DNA from: Omphalotus guepiniiformis
Lineage: Eukaryota > Basidiomycota > Agaricomycetes > Agaricales > Omphalotaceae
Direction: 5' to 3'
Length of the DNA stretch: 64,000 nucleotides
NCBI GenBank assembly: GCA_028554645.1
Contig: JAQOOI010000046.1
Span: forward strand, 157,322 to 221,321
In this document: positions 51,547 to 63,973 of the stretch, piece after piece
Layout of the letters: each line of letters opens with the position of its first letter
How positions within the stretch are numbered: the stretch's first letter is position 1
Made by a program: the position numbers and the translations under genes
The notes under the pieces: generated by a model
The model's database searches: none
What the model saw: only the letters and a program-made list of their open reading frames with translations
What the model was told of the DNA's origin: nothing

Positions 51547-53532
51547 TTACATACACGTCCTTTTATAACCCCACCGGTCCTTGCGTATGTGCCAAATTGA
51601 AGCTGGGTGTAAAAGAAACGCAAGTAGGAACCAGTTAGTTAGTGCGTTCGATATTTCGAGAGGGGGGAAGCCAAAGATATACATACCCAGTAGGATCATA
51701 CTTCGCATACGTGCTCTTGAGAAACTCGTACCCTCCATACGTCGCAAACACATTCTGACTCGCATCACATTCGTTGATGTTATAAGGAAGATCCGACCTC
51801 GTAGGTACACTGACAAAAATCCCCATCAGAAATGACATCCAAAAAAACCAAAACTCAGTACTCAGTACTCACTTGTCAAGATAAAACATCCTCCCATCCT
51901 GCATTTCCTCCGAGATAGCCTCAACACCCTCCGGAAGCGCAACTTGAAACATAACATTATTATACCCACCCTTACTCTCCACATCCGAATCTATCACATT
52001 CCCTCCTTTTTCTCTCCCAATATCAATCTGCCCTTGAGTCACAGGCGAAAACGTGATAACAGAGAAATACAGTTCATCCGAGAACGTTGTACTGTAATTC
52101 GTCCATAACCTCAGGGACTCGATGTAATCACCTATCGGGGACTCGCCGGAGAGTGCGCTTGCAGCGAAGAGTTGTCCGTGACCACTTGAATCTGTGGATG
52201 CGTCGAGGATGTGTGATATGTCGATGTAGCTTAGGGCCCCGAGGGAGGTTGTGTTGGAGGGGATTGAGAGGAATTCGGAAAAGGTTTTGTTGAAGAGTGT
52301 GGTGTCGGAGCTGTTGTAGAATAGGTAGGAGATTCCGTAGTAGTAGCCGACGTAGTCGAAGGTTGTTAGGAGTTCTATGTGTGTGTGTGTGTGAATTTTT
52401 AGTATATGAAGAGGATGAGAAGACGGATATGCGGCAGCTAACCTGCGTTGGTATCGTTTGAGTTCGCAGCGAAATTAGCGACTGCTTGTAATAACGCATT
52501 TGCTGAAGATATCGGGTACTTTTCATATCACCAGCCCTTTAGTTACGCACTTCAACCTAACATTCCAGTGATTCCACTCACCGTTATAGAACCCCCATAC
52601 CAACTCTTATCCTCCTCCCTCCCCGTATGAACAGCCTCAACCTCAAACCTCGTAACAATCCCAAACCTATTCGCACCCCCCTTCAAAGCCTTAAACAAAT
52701 CCGCATATTCGTTATCCTTTCTCGCAGTAACGAGTGTTCCGTTGACTAGAACAACGTCTAGTTCGACGTAAGAGTCTGCTCCGTAGCCTTGTGAACCTGA
52801 GAGGAAACTTATTCCGCCTCCGAGGAGGAATCCGGTGCCTACGTCGCTAGGAAACCGCGCGGTTTTGTTAGTTAGGATATGAAGGGAATTGTGGGATGGG
52901 TGGGGGGTTGATTGACTCACCTGTATCGAGCGCCGACTGCTGATACGCCGTGTTCCTCGAGTCCGGCAACGGCGTCTTCCCAATGAATACCAGGTTGTAA
53001 TGTGATAGTATCACTTTCAGCGTTATAAGTGACCTCTTTCATCTCCGAAAACGAAATTAAAATCCCATTATCGACACTTTCCAAATAAAACAAGATTAGT
53101 ACTCATCACGGCGCCACTACTTGAGTAAAGAAGACCACTTCTTGAAGTTACTCACTTATTCCATCCCTTCATCGCACTATGTCCCCCAGCCTGAACAGCA
53201 TAATCAAGTTCCCCATCAAATATCGCTTTCATAGCACCCTGAACATGACTCGCATTCGTCGGGAAGACGATACATGCCGGGCTGAATTCGGTATTGAATA
53301 AGTTCCATGATGCGGTGGCTCCTGCGTTATACCGAGGATCGTTGGGTGTTTGAACGATGGAGGTGCCAAGGGTGGATTGGAGTTGTTGGCATGTTTCGTT
53401 GGCGTTGGCTTGGGTGGTTGGTGCCCTACGAGTGGGATTGGGAGTGGCGAAGGAGGAGGATGGGAGGGGGGATGTGAGGAGAAGTGGAAGAATTTGGAGA
53501 AAGGTGAATTTGAAGCGAAGGTTGTGCGGCAT
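51547..53532 (-). CDS. Secreted FAD-linked oxidase (berberine bridge enzyme-like)
   Basis: A multi-exon gene; exon 1 is 53156-53532 and exon 2 begins at 53,077. It starts with a signal peptide (MPHNLRFKFTFLQILPLLLT). The PCMH-type FAD-binding region reads NLFNTEFSPACIVFPTNASH, VQGAMKAIFDGELDYAVQAG, GHSAMKGWN (the His of GGHS can carry FAD), VSAVGAR, and TGFLLGGGISFLSGSQGYGA with DSYVELDVVLVNGTLV and GGANRFGIVTRFE. The C-terminal BBE block is ASQNVFATYGGYEFLKSTYAKYDP. Such enzymes oxidise oligosaccharides or natural products outside the cell. The second FAD-linking Cys of bicovalent members is not obvious (SAVGAR follows directly). Middle exon borders were not all fixed. Confidence 0.85.
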
Positions 53533-54851
53533 CGTTCGTTCGTTAGTTCGTTGATGCTGGAAGAAACTTTAGCTTCAAGGTTGAGGTGGTTGGAGCTGGT
53601 GGGTATTTATATGTATGTTATACCCCCAAGTAGTTTCTTTGAGGATTCATCGAAACGGTATGAAGGTACGCGGCGGCTCTCGGTGTACATCGTTTGGGGG
53701 TATTACAATGTCTTCTCATTGTTCTTGTATTTCCAGGGACACTGGTGCGAGGTACCAGTAAGCGAGCTGAGTGTTGAGAGCAACTTGAACTTCAGGGACG
53801 ACGTAGACTGGGAGGGGAGGGGTCCTTGCATTCCATTGCCCAGGGGTCCATCTTCGCTTCGAGGTTGGCTTCGGGGTATTCGGTACACCGTGTGTAACCC
53901 GTGAAGTAAAACCAATAGAGCCGCAGAGCGTACTGTAAAGGTGATGAATCAGCTTCAGCGCTCAAGCGCTCAAGGCCGCCACACATTCAATCAATGTTTT
54001 CAATCTTACCTTGATTTTACCGGTACGGGTCATTAGTAGTGAGATATGATATATGTATGATATGATATGTTTGTGTCCTTTTGAGGCTATTCCGTGAGTG
54101 ACTATGCGGGAGAAGGGCTGAGAAGGGCTGCGAAGGGGTGTTGGTGATGGGTCGATGGGCGCCCCGAGTCGGTATCTTGGCAAGAACAGTCTTGCAAATG
54201 ACGACGAGGACGCGATACAGAAGACAGTGGGAAAATCCAGGGAAATGGTTGGAGCACGTGAGATCCCCGGCACGGCAGCACCGAACGTTTAACCAGATCA
54301 AGCAAAAATCTTCCGCTCCTTCCCATACATACTGTAACATACTTATGAACGTTCAAATCAGTCTTAAACTTCGTCATGGGCTCATATGTAGTATGTTCTT
54401 CTTTACGATCTTTCTCATCAGCCTCGGCCTTGAGTACTGAGTACTGCACTACATACAGAAGGAGATAAGTATGTAGAGGCCAGAGCCGGCGCCGCCACAC
54501 CGTCGCCGCAACAACCACACGGATTCGGCGGAGAATCGTGTGGGTCTCTCAATTGACACCCTGTTGACACCTCCTTCAAAAAAATATCACTTCAAGGTCC
54601 AGTTTCTCGCTCATGCCTTCGGATTTCCTGCAATTACCATAAACGGAGATTTCGGCTCAAAACGCTTTTCTCTCTCTACGCTTTGACTTCTTTCAAGGCT
54701 AGCGCTAAGCGCTACGTGGCGAAACTTCTGCACCCACGCCGGTTCGTTGGGGGGCTTGTCTGAGTCTCAGCCGCACTATCGATATCCTCACTCCTCACAC
54801 TTTTCTACTCCATACCCCCACCACCACCACCCCTACCTCAACATCCCTTAA
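53533..54851. other. Intergenic region, no gene seen
   Basis: Contains pieces such as GCGCTCAAGCGCTCAAGG and AGCGCTAAGCGCTACG, and a pyrimidine-rich run with CACCACCACCACCCC before the next gene. The open frames have no family resemblance. Confidence 0.4.
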
Positions 54852-55591
54852 ATGGAGGTCATCTTCGACAACAAAGCCAACATCCTAAACGCCAAACTAC
54901 GAGCCACACACGACAACTCCATCATCTATTCTCTACAAACGACATTCGGCTTCCTAGGGCGCCAAATTACGTTGCTTCAAGATGCTAACCCGTCACCTGG
55001 GGCTCATGTGACTGTTGGTGCTATTCATTGGAAGGAGAAGTTGTTTGAGGTTCATGGGACGAAGAAGAAGATTAGTGAGGTTAAGGAGAAAAAAGGGGGG
55101 TATTTGAATAAGTGCGTGTGGTAGTTTTCTTTATGTCTTAACGAATGTTTGAAGTCATTTCATTTCAACTTAGGCGGAGGTATTGGCGTTGGGCACCTGA
55201 ACGAAAGGAATACGAACTTAAACACAACGACGACGAATGGCAGGTGGGTCATTTACGCGTTTACGTTCTCGCTCAGATACCCCAATTCCCCTACGCGTTT
55301 TTCAGGCTCTTTTGCAAGTTAAAGATAACACGAAAATCGCTGCACGTTTCTCAGTCCCATATCGCCCTCACCTGTTTACCAAAACGGAGCCACCTGCGTT
55401 ACGCATGACGCGTACCGCTCTGGCTGAAGATGAGATTCTTCTCATTCTGGCGTTTATATACTCTGAGGCGAAACGGCAGGATAATACGGTGCGTTCTCGT
55501 GGTGTCTTGTGTTGTCCCTCCCTCAAATGAATCTGATGCGTACCTTCGATGTTAGAATTGTTCTGTCGCGAACGGTTCGGAGGTGTGGTAG
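54852..55591 (+). CDS. DUF6593-type domain protein
   Basis: Exons 54852-55111, 55174-55243, 55306-55488 and 55556-55591 give 182 residues in phase. It has the strand-rich layout of DUF6593 proteins: IIYSLQTTFGFLGRQITLLQ, VGAIHWKEKLFEVHG, RRYWRWAPERKEYELKHNDD (the (R/K)RxxxW-x-x-x-GxEYxxK motif), AARFSVPYRPHLFTK, ALAEDEILLILAFIYSEAKR and a polar end. The fold is thought to be a tubby/LURP-like beta barrel; function is unknown, and mushrooms carry many copies. No signal or membrane segment. Confidence 0.75.
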
Positions 55592-56195
55592 GCCATGGAT
55601 GGTAGGTAGGGCAAGATGGACTCAAAGTTTGTTTGGACATTTGAATTGTTGGGATACCTTTCCGAAGCCATGATACGGTTACCTTACTTTGATCATGAGC
55701 TACTCTCCTTTTCGCAGATAGGGACGATGTACTTATAATACCTCGCAGATTGGATGCGGAACCTACGCACTGCGCTGTTTCTAGACGTAACTTACATTTA
55801 CATCTATCGTCCAGTGGGGTATACCAGATCGCAATTTCCGACATCCTTCGAGACTCATGCATCATGGCTAGAGTCCGGGGGTGGGTATAGAATGTGTCCT
55901 AAGAACACTTTATCCTTCTATTACGCGGACGTTTTCTATGCATGCGATATCAGCTCAGAGAGGGGCAGCATGGACCAGAGGTGTTAGTTCGCCCTGCTAG
56001 AGACGCATATACGGGTGTGTTGATTCCCATTTTCGACGAGGACGTACGTGGGCCACCTGGATTCCTAGTAACCTTAAGACCCCGAGGCCAATCGTAATTC
56101 AAGTGGAATGGTATATCGTATACAGCATACAAGCAGCAAGCTGAGCAAGCTGACGCGCACAGACTCGATACGTGTGACTTCATTTTACACTACAC
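55592..56195. other. Intergenic region, no gene seen
   Basis: About 600 bp with no recognisable coding sequence between convergent genes. Confidence 0.4.
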
Positions 56196-57849
56196 CTACA
56201 CATAAGCCTGATCAACCCAAGAAGACCAACTACTCCCCAACACAACTTGGATAGTATAATCCGCATTCGAAGATACCTTTTTGGCAAATGACGCACGAGT
56301 ACCGGATGCTCCTGCACCTAATTTCATTTCATTTTTTAGTTCGGCCTTCATGCACATGTGTAATGGAAGAGGATGCACCGTACCTGTATTATCATACTCA
56401 ACAAAAGTGACATCTTGAGTATTAGGGGTCGATGAAGACCATTGTTCCCAACCAGCACTGTTGATTAGGTTGCCTAGGTTGCAGGATGTGTATGCGACTC
56501 TGTTCGTTCGTTGCGGTCTCAGCGAGAAGAATCATATATTGAATAGGAAGGACATTGTATGGTTTTGTATGGTAATGAAGGGTACTCACCGAGCCCATTG
56601 GGTCCATGGACGACCTAGGAATACTTTTCCTGTAAGATCGGTTGTAGCTGCTGAGCTGGTTTTTATTGTTGATTCGTTAATTACGACTGGGTACCCCAAT
56701 AAGGAAAAGAATAAGTTTGCTGACGATAAGTAAGTAAAGGCTTGTAGAACTCACAAAGACTCTCATCATCCGCATCCGAAGGTCCATCAGCCGTAATCGC
56801 ACCAGCACCAAGGGAAGCAATAGTATTTTTATGAAAGAATGTTCTGGCGTGTTGACCGAATATGTAGTCTACTGCTCCTTCGATGTAGCAGGAACCGAAG
56901 AATTGGTTGCCGGTTTCTGTTAGGACTGTGTCTTGCCAGCTATGTTATGAGAGGGGAATGGTGAGAGGGGACTGGGGGAGAGGGGAGTTGGGGGTGGGTT
57001 GACGGACCTGTAGAAACCACATGCGTAGTATCCTTGATTCGTACCATATGCGCTTAGAGCTAATGCTTGACCGTTACTTGAGGATTGTCCAAACTACATA
57101 CATACACATACGCCGATAGACAACGTGAGGAGAACCGATGAAAACGAAAACAAAAAAGAAAAGAAAACAAAGAAAAAAACTCACAGTATTCTTCACATTC
57201 ACATTATACAACGCGAAATTATCTTTATGAACTCTTAATGTCCCACTTTCATCATCGTTACCTGCTTGACCTGCAGATTCGGAATGAGTGATTGTTACTT
57301 GGTTTGAGGTTTGTGTTGTTGTGTCTTCTGTGTATCCCAGGATCTACAGAGTCCGATCTCGAGGTTAGCGAAAAGCACAAGTAGGTAGGATTACGGTTTA
57401 GGCGTTTGAAGTCGCGTACGCACGCTGAGTTTTCCGGTCCTTGTTATAGATACTTGTTCAGAGTACGTTCCTACCATCAAGGTAAGGGGCCGTAAGTAAC
57501 ATACACGAAAATGAAAGCGAAGTCGAGTTTGAATCCTCCTCCAAACACACACAACGCAGTAACATAACATACCAGGATACACAAAAATAACCTCCGTACT
57601 CCCATCATCCAACGAATCAACAGCACTCTGAATCGTTCCAAACTCTCCACTCGAAGCACCGCTCGCACGAACAACTACGGCTCCTGATGGAGGGGATGTA
57701 CGTGAGGCGCGTTTGGTCAATCCGATTGACGCGGCAGTCACGGTGGTGGTGGTGATTGAGGAGAGAAGGGATATGAGGATTGTGAAGAGGAGGAATTTGA
57801 ACGAGGTGCCACCAGTGAGTGTGCGGAGGAAAGGATGAGGGTTAGTCAT
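56196..57849 (-). CDS. Secreted pectin methylesterase (CE8)
   Basis: Several exons on the minus strand. The start at 57,849 gives MTNPHPFLRTLTGGTSFKF, then a hydrophobic signal (LLFTILISLLSSITTTTVTA); an in-frame ATG at 57,906 would extend it by 19 residues. CE8 motifs in order: FGTIQSAVDSLDDGSTEVIF, TYSEQVSI, FGQSSSNGQALALSAYG, TNQGYYACGFYSWQDTVLTE (the QDT catalytic Asp), CYIEGAVDYIFGQH (the second Asp), FLGRPWTQWARV (substrate-binding Arg) and WEQWSSS. It removes methyl groups from pectin outside the cell, fitting plant-litter decay or plant interaction. Together with the lyase relics and the FAD oxidase it makes this end of the window rich in extracellular carbohydrate genes. Confidence 0.88.
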
Positions 57850-57906
57850 GGTTGATTTGTGGTGAACGGACCTGGTGAAGAAGGGAGGGTTCACGAAGGT
57901 GTCCAT

Positions 57907-59468
57907 GTCAACGGGTTCTGCTTATAAGTAGGTAGGTACTTTTTCTGTGAGAATCGGATGATGAAATTCGGGGAAATTAAATTGGAGGATTGCGTTTATT
58001 CACTTTTGGGCCTGGAGGTAACATGGTAACACTCTTACCTGTAACGGCTGCAGTGGGTGCAGTGGGTGCAATTTCCCGGAAGATGAAGACGGCCCGGAAG
58101 GAATTATCGGAAAAATGATGGTATGTAGAGACTACATAGAGTCTTCTGTAGGCTAGATGAAGTATATGTGACAGTGGACTTGGAAAACTACACGCGTTGA
58201 AGTAGAGTCATATGGAGAGGGTCACATACAACGTAGGTACATACGACGTTGAACCGGCCCGCGCGCGGGATAAATACGAAAGCGTAATACGAAAGCCTGA
58301 AAGCTTGTAAGTATACCGCAGGCAGCTGCACAATGATCCATGTGCATGAGCGCTTGAGAAGCGGTCCGTTACCGAAAGGCTTACCGAAAGAAAACCTGAA
58401 GGGCCGATAAACCCCCGTCGGGGGTGAGTATGGATAATTCATTTTCTGACCACACCGGTATCAGAATGGTCAAACTCAACACATGAGCGCTTGAGCAGTC
58501 AGTAATGAATATACATATAGACATTCAAGCCAAAACCAACCTCATTCGCATTTCTCTCATTCGGGGAAGAACCCAAACTGGAAATCATCATCATCATATC
58601 CACATACTTATATCATCCGGCATGGCATTTCCTCTCGACCTCGACGTGGTCAAGGTGCGGACTCGTCAGGTGCTATGTACATAGTGACTTTCCTACTTTA
58701 TATCGGAAGGGACCTCAGATGCTCGTTATCGCTAGCAGTACCAGTACCAGTACCGAACCCAGGGAAGAAATCTAGCCTGAGGCGAACGGACGAGAGGAAG
58801 GAAGGAATGAAGTGTGGGTGGAAGGATTCGGAGTCGGAGTATAACGCGTGTGATGGAGAAAACCCGAAACAGTTGGGAGTGATAACGAGAGTGGGTGAAG
58901 CCTGCTGAAGGGTGTAAAGGGTCACGACGACCTGCGAGGTGCGAGGATGATCATGCACGTCGTTGACACATGGGCCATGGCGCCATCGAGTGATACTCGG
59001 GTGATACTCGTTATCCTGCTTGCTTGGGGTTTTGACCCATTCGGCTCGAAAGTAGTGAAGGAAGGGAGTGAGAGTCTTCCACGTCCACAAGAATCGTACG
59101 CGTCCGCTTTTCCACAAATGATCATAAAAAAGCCATCCCACTCTCATCGTCCCCCTCACTCGACCTCCAACTCCAACTCGACCTCCAACTCCAACGCGAC
59201 CTCCAACTCCAACTCCTTCTCTCCCCGGCGGCCTCTCAGGCTCCTCGTTCCCTTTCATCGGCGTTTTGTGTGCATAATCCGCAAAGGAAGAGAGGTATCG
59301 TTCTGTGGCGACTCGGAGGGAGGGATGGATGGAAACTCTAAGTTGACAGCTGTTTATCTCAAGGCCCGTCACGTTACTTTTCGACCTTCTCCCAGGCCAG
59401 TCACGTTACTTTTCGACCTTTTTCGACTCCCCTATCAATATTAATATCGGCTTCGTCACCCCTTCCCA
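57907..59468. other. Intergenic region with low-complexity tracts
   Basis: Contains GCAGTGGGTGCAGTGGGTGC (58,050), a pair of inverted-type pieces AGCGCTTGAG (58,349 and 58,486), CTCCAACTCGAC repeats (59,160-59,210), and GTCACGTTACTTTTCGACCT twice (59,366 and 59,400). No gene recognised. Confidence 0.4.
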
Positions 59469-60516
59469 ATGACAATGCCTCCATCGTTATCGAGCACGAA
59501 ACAAAATCTCCTCCCAATTTCTTTTCTCCTCGGGTTTACTACGAACCCTACTCTCGCTGAACACGCAAACACAAACCCTCACGAAACCGCAACCGCCTAC
59601 GGAAACCTAACATACATCGCACTAACCGACGAATCGTCATTAGGCGTACATAAAGTCGCTTCGAGGACGAAACATCCGGTTGTTACGCCCCCCAAGTGCG
59701 CGATTGGTTCTTGTGCTGGTGGGGATGATGAGGACGACGAGGAGATACCTCCGCCACGCGTAGCTTGGGAAGCGTTGTATCCAAAAGGAAGTGTCAATCC
59801 ATCCGGGAACGTACCTGGTGGATTCGGGTTTTACATTTCTGGGTCGAAGGAGTTTGCTGCTGCTCTAGCTGCGGATGGGGAACGGGAAGAACCAAGCGAA
59901 GCCCTCATGAGTTATCGAATGATGCTCGAAGAAGCCTGGGATTGGGTTAAAGGCGGGAAATTACCCGGTGTTTATGGTGGAGAAGGGACTTTGGCATATG
60001 GATGTACGGGTGGTAGAAAGGATGATAGGTGTAAGTGTTTTAATGTTAGGTTGATGTGGAGATCTGGGGGAATTGGAGAGTTATACGTTGTATATCCCAC
60101 CAACGACGAATAACACCCAACGTCTGTTAGGCGTCCCTCCGTTTTCATTCGAAAACCCGACGTATGGGTTCTCTGTTGGTCGGGGAGCGTTTTACTATAC
60201 CCGTTGGGAGATGGATGAGTGTTGCGATACGTGTTAGGCTTAAATTGTCTTGGGGAGGAAGATGGTGAGACACTTTGTTTGCCTTGCTTGCTTCCTAGTA
60301 CTCATTCCTGTTTTTCCGCAGGCGAAATCGAACTATGGATAGACGGTACAATCCGTTATATCAATCACTGGATTAACACTGAGAACGTCGGGAGAGGGAA
60401 AGGTTAAGGGATTCCCATTTTCAGACGTTTTTTTTGGTGGACATGGAACTGAGTGGGCTTCGTCGAAGGATCAGAAGGCTTGGTTTGGGGATCTTACCGG
60501 TGTTGTTGTTAGGTAG
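59469..60516 (+). pseudogene. PL14-like polysaccharide lyase, frameshifted
   Basis: Begins with a signal-like MPPSLSSTKQNLLPISFLLG. Recognisable blocks: RVAWEALYPKGSVNPSGNVP, GGFGFYISGSKEFA, SYRMMLEEAWDWVKGGKLPG, GEGTLAYGCTGGRKDDRC, FNVRLMWRSGGIGELY, PPFSFENPTYGFSVGRGAF, TIPVGRWMSVAIRVRLKL, GEIELWIDGTIRYINHW and FFGGHGTEWASSKDQKAWFG. These match the order in family PL14 (glucuronan/alginate-type) lyases. At least four changes of frame are needed (near 60,085, 60,190, 60,240 and 60,405), only one of which coincides with a plausible intron, so the gene looks inactivated. A shorter relic of the same gene lies at 50,090-50,340. Confidence 0.72.
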
Positions 60517-61640
60517 CTGGGAGAGGTTGCGTGTGTGGATCGGGTGGCGGGGAGGGGAGTCACTTGGGAAATGACGCTGGACAGGGATGGCGATCAAAGC
60601 TATTATCATTGTCAATAATACGTTTCAAGGAGATGATGACGTCGTTAGAGGGAACGTATCGTGAATGGGAGGTTGGAGGAAAGGAAAAAGGGAGGAGGGA
60701 GGAGGGGTGGTCCGTTCCGACTCGAATAGTCAAGCTTGTCAAGCCCAATCCTTTACCGCTTTATGTCCACCGATCGTTCTGCTGCTGCTCTAATGCAAAT
60801 GCGATGCGGCCGTCTTCCCAACTTTCACCCTCTTTCTTCCACCCACGCACCCTCTCGTGCTCCCGAGTCCCCACCCCCGAGTCTCAAATCTACCACGTGC
60901 ACGAGCAATCTCTCGGATACGATACCTGGATCAACGTTTGCACAGGACGGCAGGGAAATACGGCGGTGGGGTGATCAGATGGACTCGCGTTGTAGAGGGA
61001 AGGGGTGGTTTGTACGCTTTGACGTTGACGTTGAGTAGCAGCGACTCGAAAATGGTGCGTCGGGGTGATAACATCCAAACTCCTGATGTTGATTCCTATT
61101 CCTATTCACAGACGACGTCAGTACTACAATCCTCGAGTCCTCTTTCATCCACATCCTCGTCATCCTCGATACTCTCCCTCATCCTACTCCGGAATCGACC
61201 TAACTACCCAACATCCAAACGATTCACATCCCCTCCCTCCCCTCCACTGGCATAACCCGTACATTGCTTCCCGACACTCATGGACATCCTCCCGGAATCG
61301 TGGTGCTCATCCAGTTCGAGCGATTCTCTTACTCGGCGGCCTCACCACACGCGCTGCGGTTGGTCAGACGAAGGAGAACGAATGCGGGAATGCGGGGGAA
61401 TGCGGAGTGTGTGGAGTGGGATGTGTTATGTGTTATGTGTTATGTGTTATGCGGAGTGTAGAAGTGCGGAATGGCGGTGGGGACGCGGACGGGACGGCGG
61501 TAGACGTTAGACGTGAAATTAATATACCATCAGGCTGTCATGAATGAACGAACGACCGAAGGGATAGACGTTTAGACGTACGTGTACACAGAGAGTACCG
61601 GCGGGAAGAGCACAACTTCACCTCCGCAGGTCCTGGAAGT
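60517..61640. other. Intergenic region with TGTTATG microrepeat
   Basis: GTGTTATG-type repeats at about 61,425-61,452 and AG-rich or CTC-rich tracts; no gene seen. Confidence 0.45.
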
Positions 61641-61657
61641 TGTCACGGGCCGCTAGT

Positions 61658-61960
61658 AAACTACGTTTCCTTCAAGTATATGCTATACCGCCTCCTCTTA
61701 CCCTAGACCGCTGTGTATTCCGCTTCATGAATTTGAGCCCGCCGGTCCGAGTCGGACATACACTCCGATTGGACTTGATTTCACGCTCGATAATCGGAAA
61801 TGATTGTAGACTAACGTTTTGTTCAAGTATATGCTATACCGCCTCCTTTTCACACTCTACCGCTGTGTATTCCGCAATCCCGATTCTTGAGTTTGAGCCC
61901 GCCGGTCCGAGTCGGACCTGTACCTCATACACTCTGATCGGGATTTCCAGGTCCGGTGAT
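61658..61960. repeat. Two-unit tandem repeat of about 155 bp
   Basis: CAAGTATATGCTATACCGCC (61,673 and 61,824), CCGCTGTGTATTCCGC (61,708 and 61,859) and TTTGAGCCCGCCGGTCCGAG (61,732 and 61,892) occur in both units. Confidence 0.8.
61896..61921 (+). repeat. Left copy of 26-bp inverted repeat
   Basis: AGCCCGCCGGTCCGAGTCGG followed by ACCTGT. The reverse complement, with one extra G, is the last 27 bases of the window (63,974-64,000). A partial copy is at 61,736-61,757. Confidence 0.75.
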
Positions 61961-62145
61961 TTACAGATATATTTGGATACAAGCAGCTAAAACACTGGTG
62001 GCTGGCCCTATTGTGAACATTTCTGGAAACATCATACTGTACATACATACAATTTACATCAAAAAGAAAAAAAAATGCCTGTTCTGAGCTCTTTCAACAA
62101 CCATATACTTTCACCTTTCTCAAACCAAACCAAACCAAACCTAAA

Positions 62146-63268
62146 CTAATCCTTGCATGCAGACAAAATCATCTCAATCCACTCCAAAAACACCTTATCT
62201 TCTTCTTCACTCCCCACAGCTTTCTCCATTTTATCCTTCACCATCTCCACCAACCTGATTTTCTCCTCCAATGGATACTCAGATCCCAATGTAACCCAAT
62301 GGTACAACTGATCAACAACATGGAGCTGACCTGTCTGGGCCTGAGTCTTACTGATGATAGCTTCAAGTTGGTTGATCTTGGCTTCAAGTCTTGACAATAG
62401 ACTTTGTTCAGGATTATTGTTAGTGTCTTCTTCTTCTTCTTCTTCTTGTCTCTGTGTCTTGCTGCTAGAGGCCTGGGAACTACTGGAATCAGTAGATCCT
62501 GTCTTGAATTGCTGTTAGGCTGTTAGTTAATTAGATATTAATTCAAAAAGAAATACCTGGAGTGTGTTCATCATATCAGTATCTCCTCCTCTCTTTTCTA
62601 GTCATCCTTTGTTTTCCTTTTACCTGTTTACCTGGCCTCTGCTTCTTTTCCATCTTTTCTGCATCTGCTCCAGGTGTGCTATCACCCACTACTAACACCT
62701 CTGCCCATCTCACCTGCTTATAACTTGTACCATATGTCTTCAGAGGCTGTTTCTATATATTGTGATATCAGATCAACAGAAAAGAAAAGGTACAAAATAT
62801 TCAAGTATCTTGACTTACCAGAATACCCTTCTCTGAAACCTTCTCTGCTGGTGAAGTTTTTCTTCATTTCATCTCTTTCCTTCTCCTTCTCCTTCTCCTT
62901 CTCTTCCTCCCAAAATCCTCTTCAAACTCATCCTGTCTCACTCTCCACTCCTTTTCCGCATCCTCCCGCTTCTGCTTCACAGCCACAACTTCATCCCGGG
63001 CTAAATCACGCCTTTTCCTCCATTCTCGTCTTTCTGCCTTTGCAATTTGAATCCCTAAAAACAGGAAATCAAGTCATATCAAGTATTACTATGTGTTATA
63101 TTCAAGTCTCCTACATACTTTTTCAACCTCAGGATTGTTATTACCATACATGTGATAAAGAGAAGGATGAGTCATATCTGGTCCTGGATCAGTAAAAGGA
63201 GGTGGAGATGGGTATTTTGATTTAAAGTCTGGAGTTGATTCTTGTTGGAATTGTTTGGTGGGTGTCAT
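62146..63268 (-). CDS. Coiled-coil protein in repetitive DNA, unknown
   Basis: Exon 1 (63119-63268, or from an upstream ATG at 63,343) reads MTPTKQFQQESTPDFKSKYP, SPPPFTDPGPDMTHPSLYHM and YGNNNPEVEK. A second coding block (about 63,050-62,830) is highly charged: ERREWRKRRDLARDEVVAVK, QKREDAEKEW, then EKEKEKERDEMKKNF in a shifted frame. The last block (62,520 to 62,146) reads TQRQEEEEEE, LLSRLEAKINQLEAIISKTQ, HVVDQLYHWVTLGSEYPLEE and KIRLVEMVKDKMEKAV, a coiled coil with a compact end. The middle joins are unresolved. Lower GC than neighbouring genes and enclosure by inverted repeats suggest it belongs to a mobile element. Confidence 0.5.
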
Positions 63269-63343
63269 TGTGGTTTTGTTGTAGATGGAGGTGGGGGTAA
63301 AGAAGAAGAAGGGAAAAAGCTTATTTTTTCTTGGGGGTGGCAC

Positions 63344-63973
63344 TTATATATGGCATGTGTTTATTTATATATATTTGTGAATTGTGGCTTTGAGTTTTTT
63401 TTTTTTTTGGATAATGATTTGCTTTGGATGTGTGTAGTGCTGCAAAGCTGCTATGAGGACCTGTTATAGAAAAGAAGGACTGTGATACATTAAAAACTAT
63501 AATACTTAATTAAAGGAATACCTCAGCATTGAGTTAATTTTTAATCTGCAAAATTATAAGAAATGTCCAAACAAAATCTAGCAGTAACTATAAGGCTTTT
63601 TATTAGAAGTCTGCTACATCTAAGAAAGTGAGTTTAACACCCAGAAATGGAAAACAATTTTTTGCTTGTCAACCACTGATGGTACTCATTTCTTTTGTAA
63701 AAAAAAAAAAAAACAAAAAATTTGCTTCATTTGGAAGGTGCTTGATTATTCTAATGGACCACAACATTTGTGGTATTTCTTGATTTGGGAGATGGTACCT
63801 CGGGCCCCCTTGGAGTGCTATTGAGGAAAGGTGTCACAGTCTGGAGTATTGTATAAGGCTTGAATTGCAAGATTATAAGTATACATAGGACACAGTTAAT
63901 TGAGAAACAAAAGCAGATAACTACAAAAAGTGGTTCACCAATCGGTAACTGATTCAGGTGAACCGTAAGCTTG
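63344..63973. other. AT-rich tract, no gene seen
   Basis: Very AT-rich, with poly-T (63,397-63,408) and poly-A (63,701-63,713) runs; resembles the non-coding part of a repeat element. Confidence 0.45.

Noticed and set aside
58947..59444. 165-codon plus-strand frame as a gene
   Set aside because: Built largely of SNSNSTSNSN from a CTCCAACTCGAC repeat; overlapping frames are equally long.
61065..61547. 160-codon plus-strand frame
   Set aside because: Low-complexity (TGTTATG repeat and CT-rich DNA); no family resemblance.
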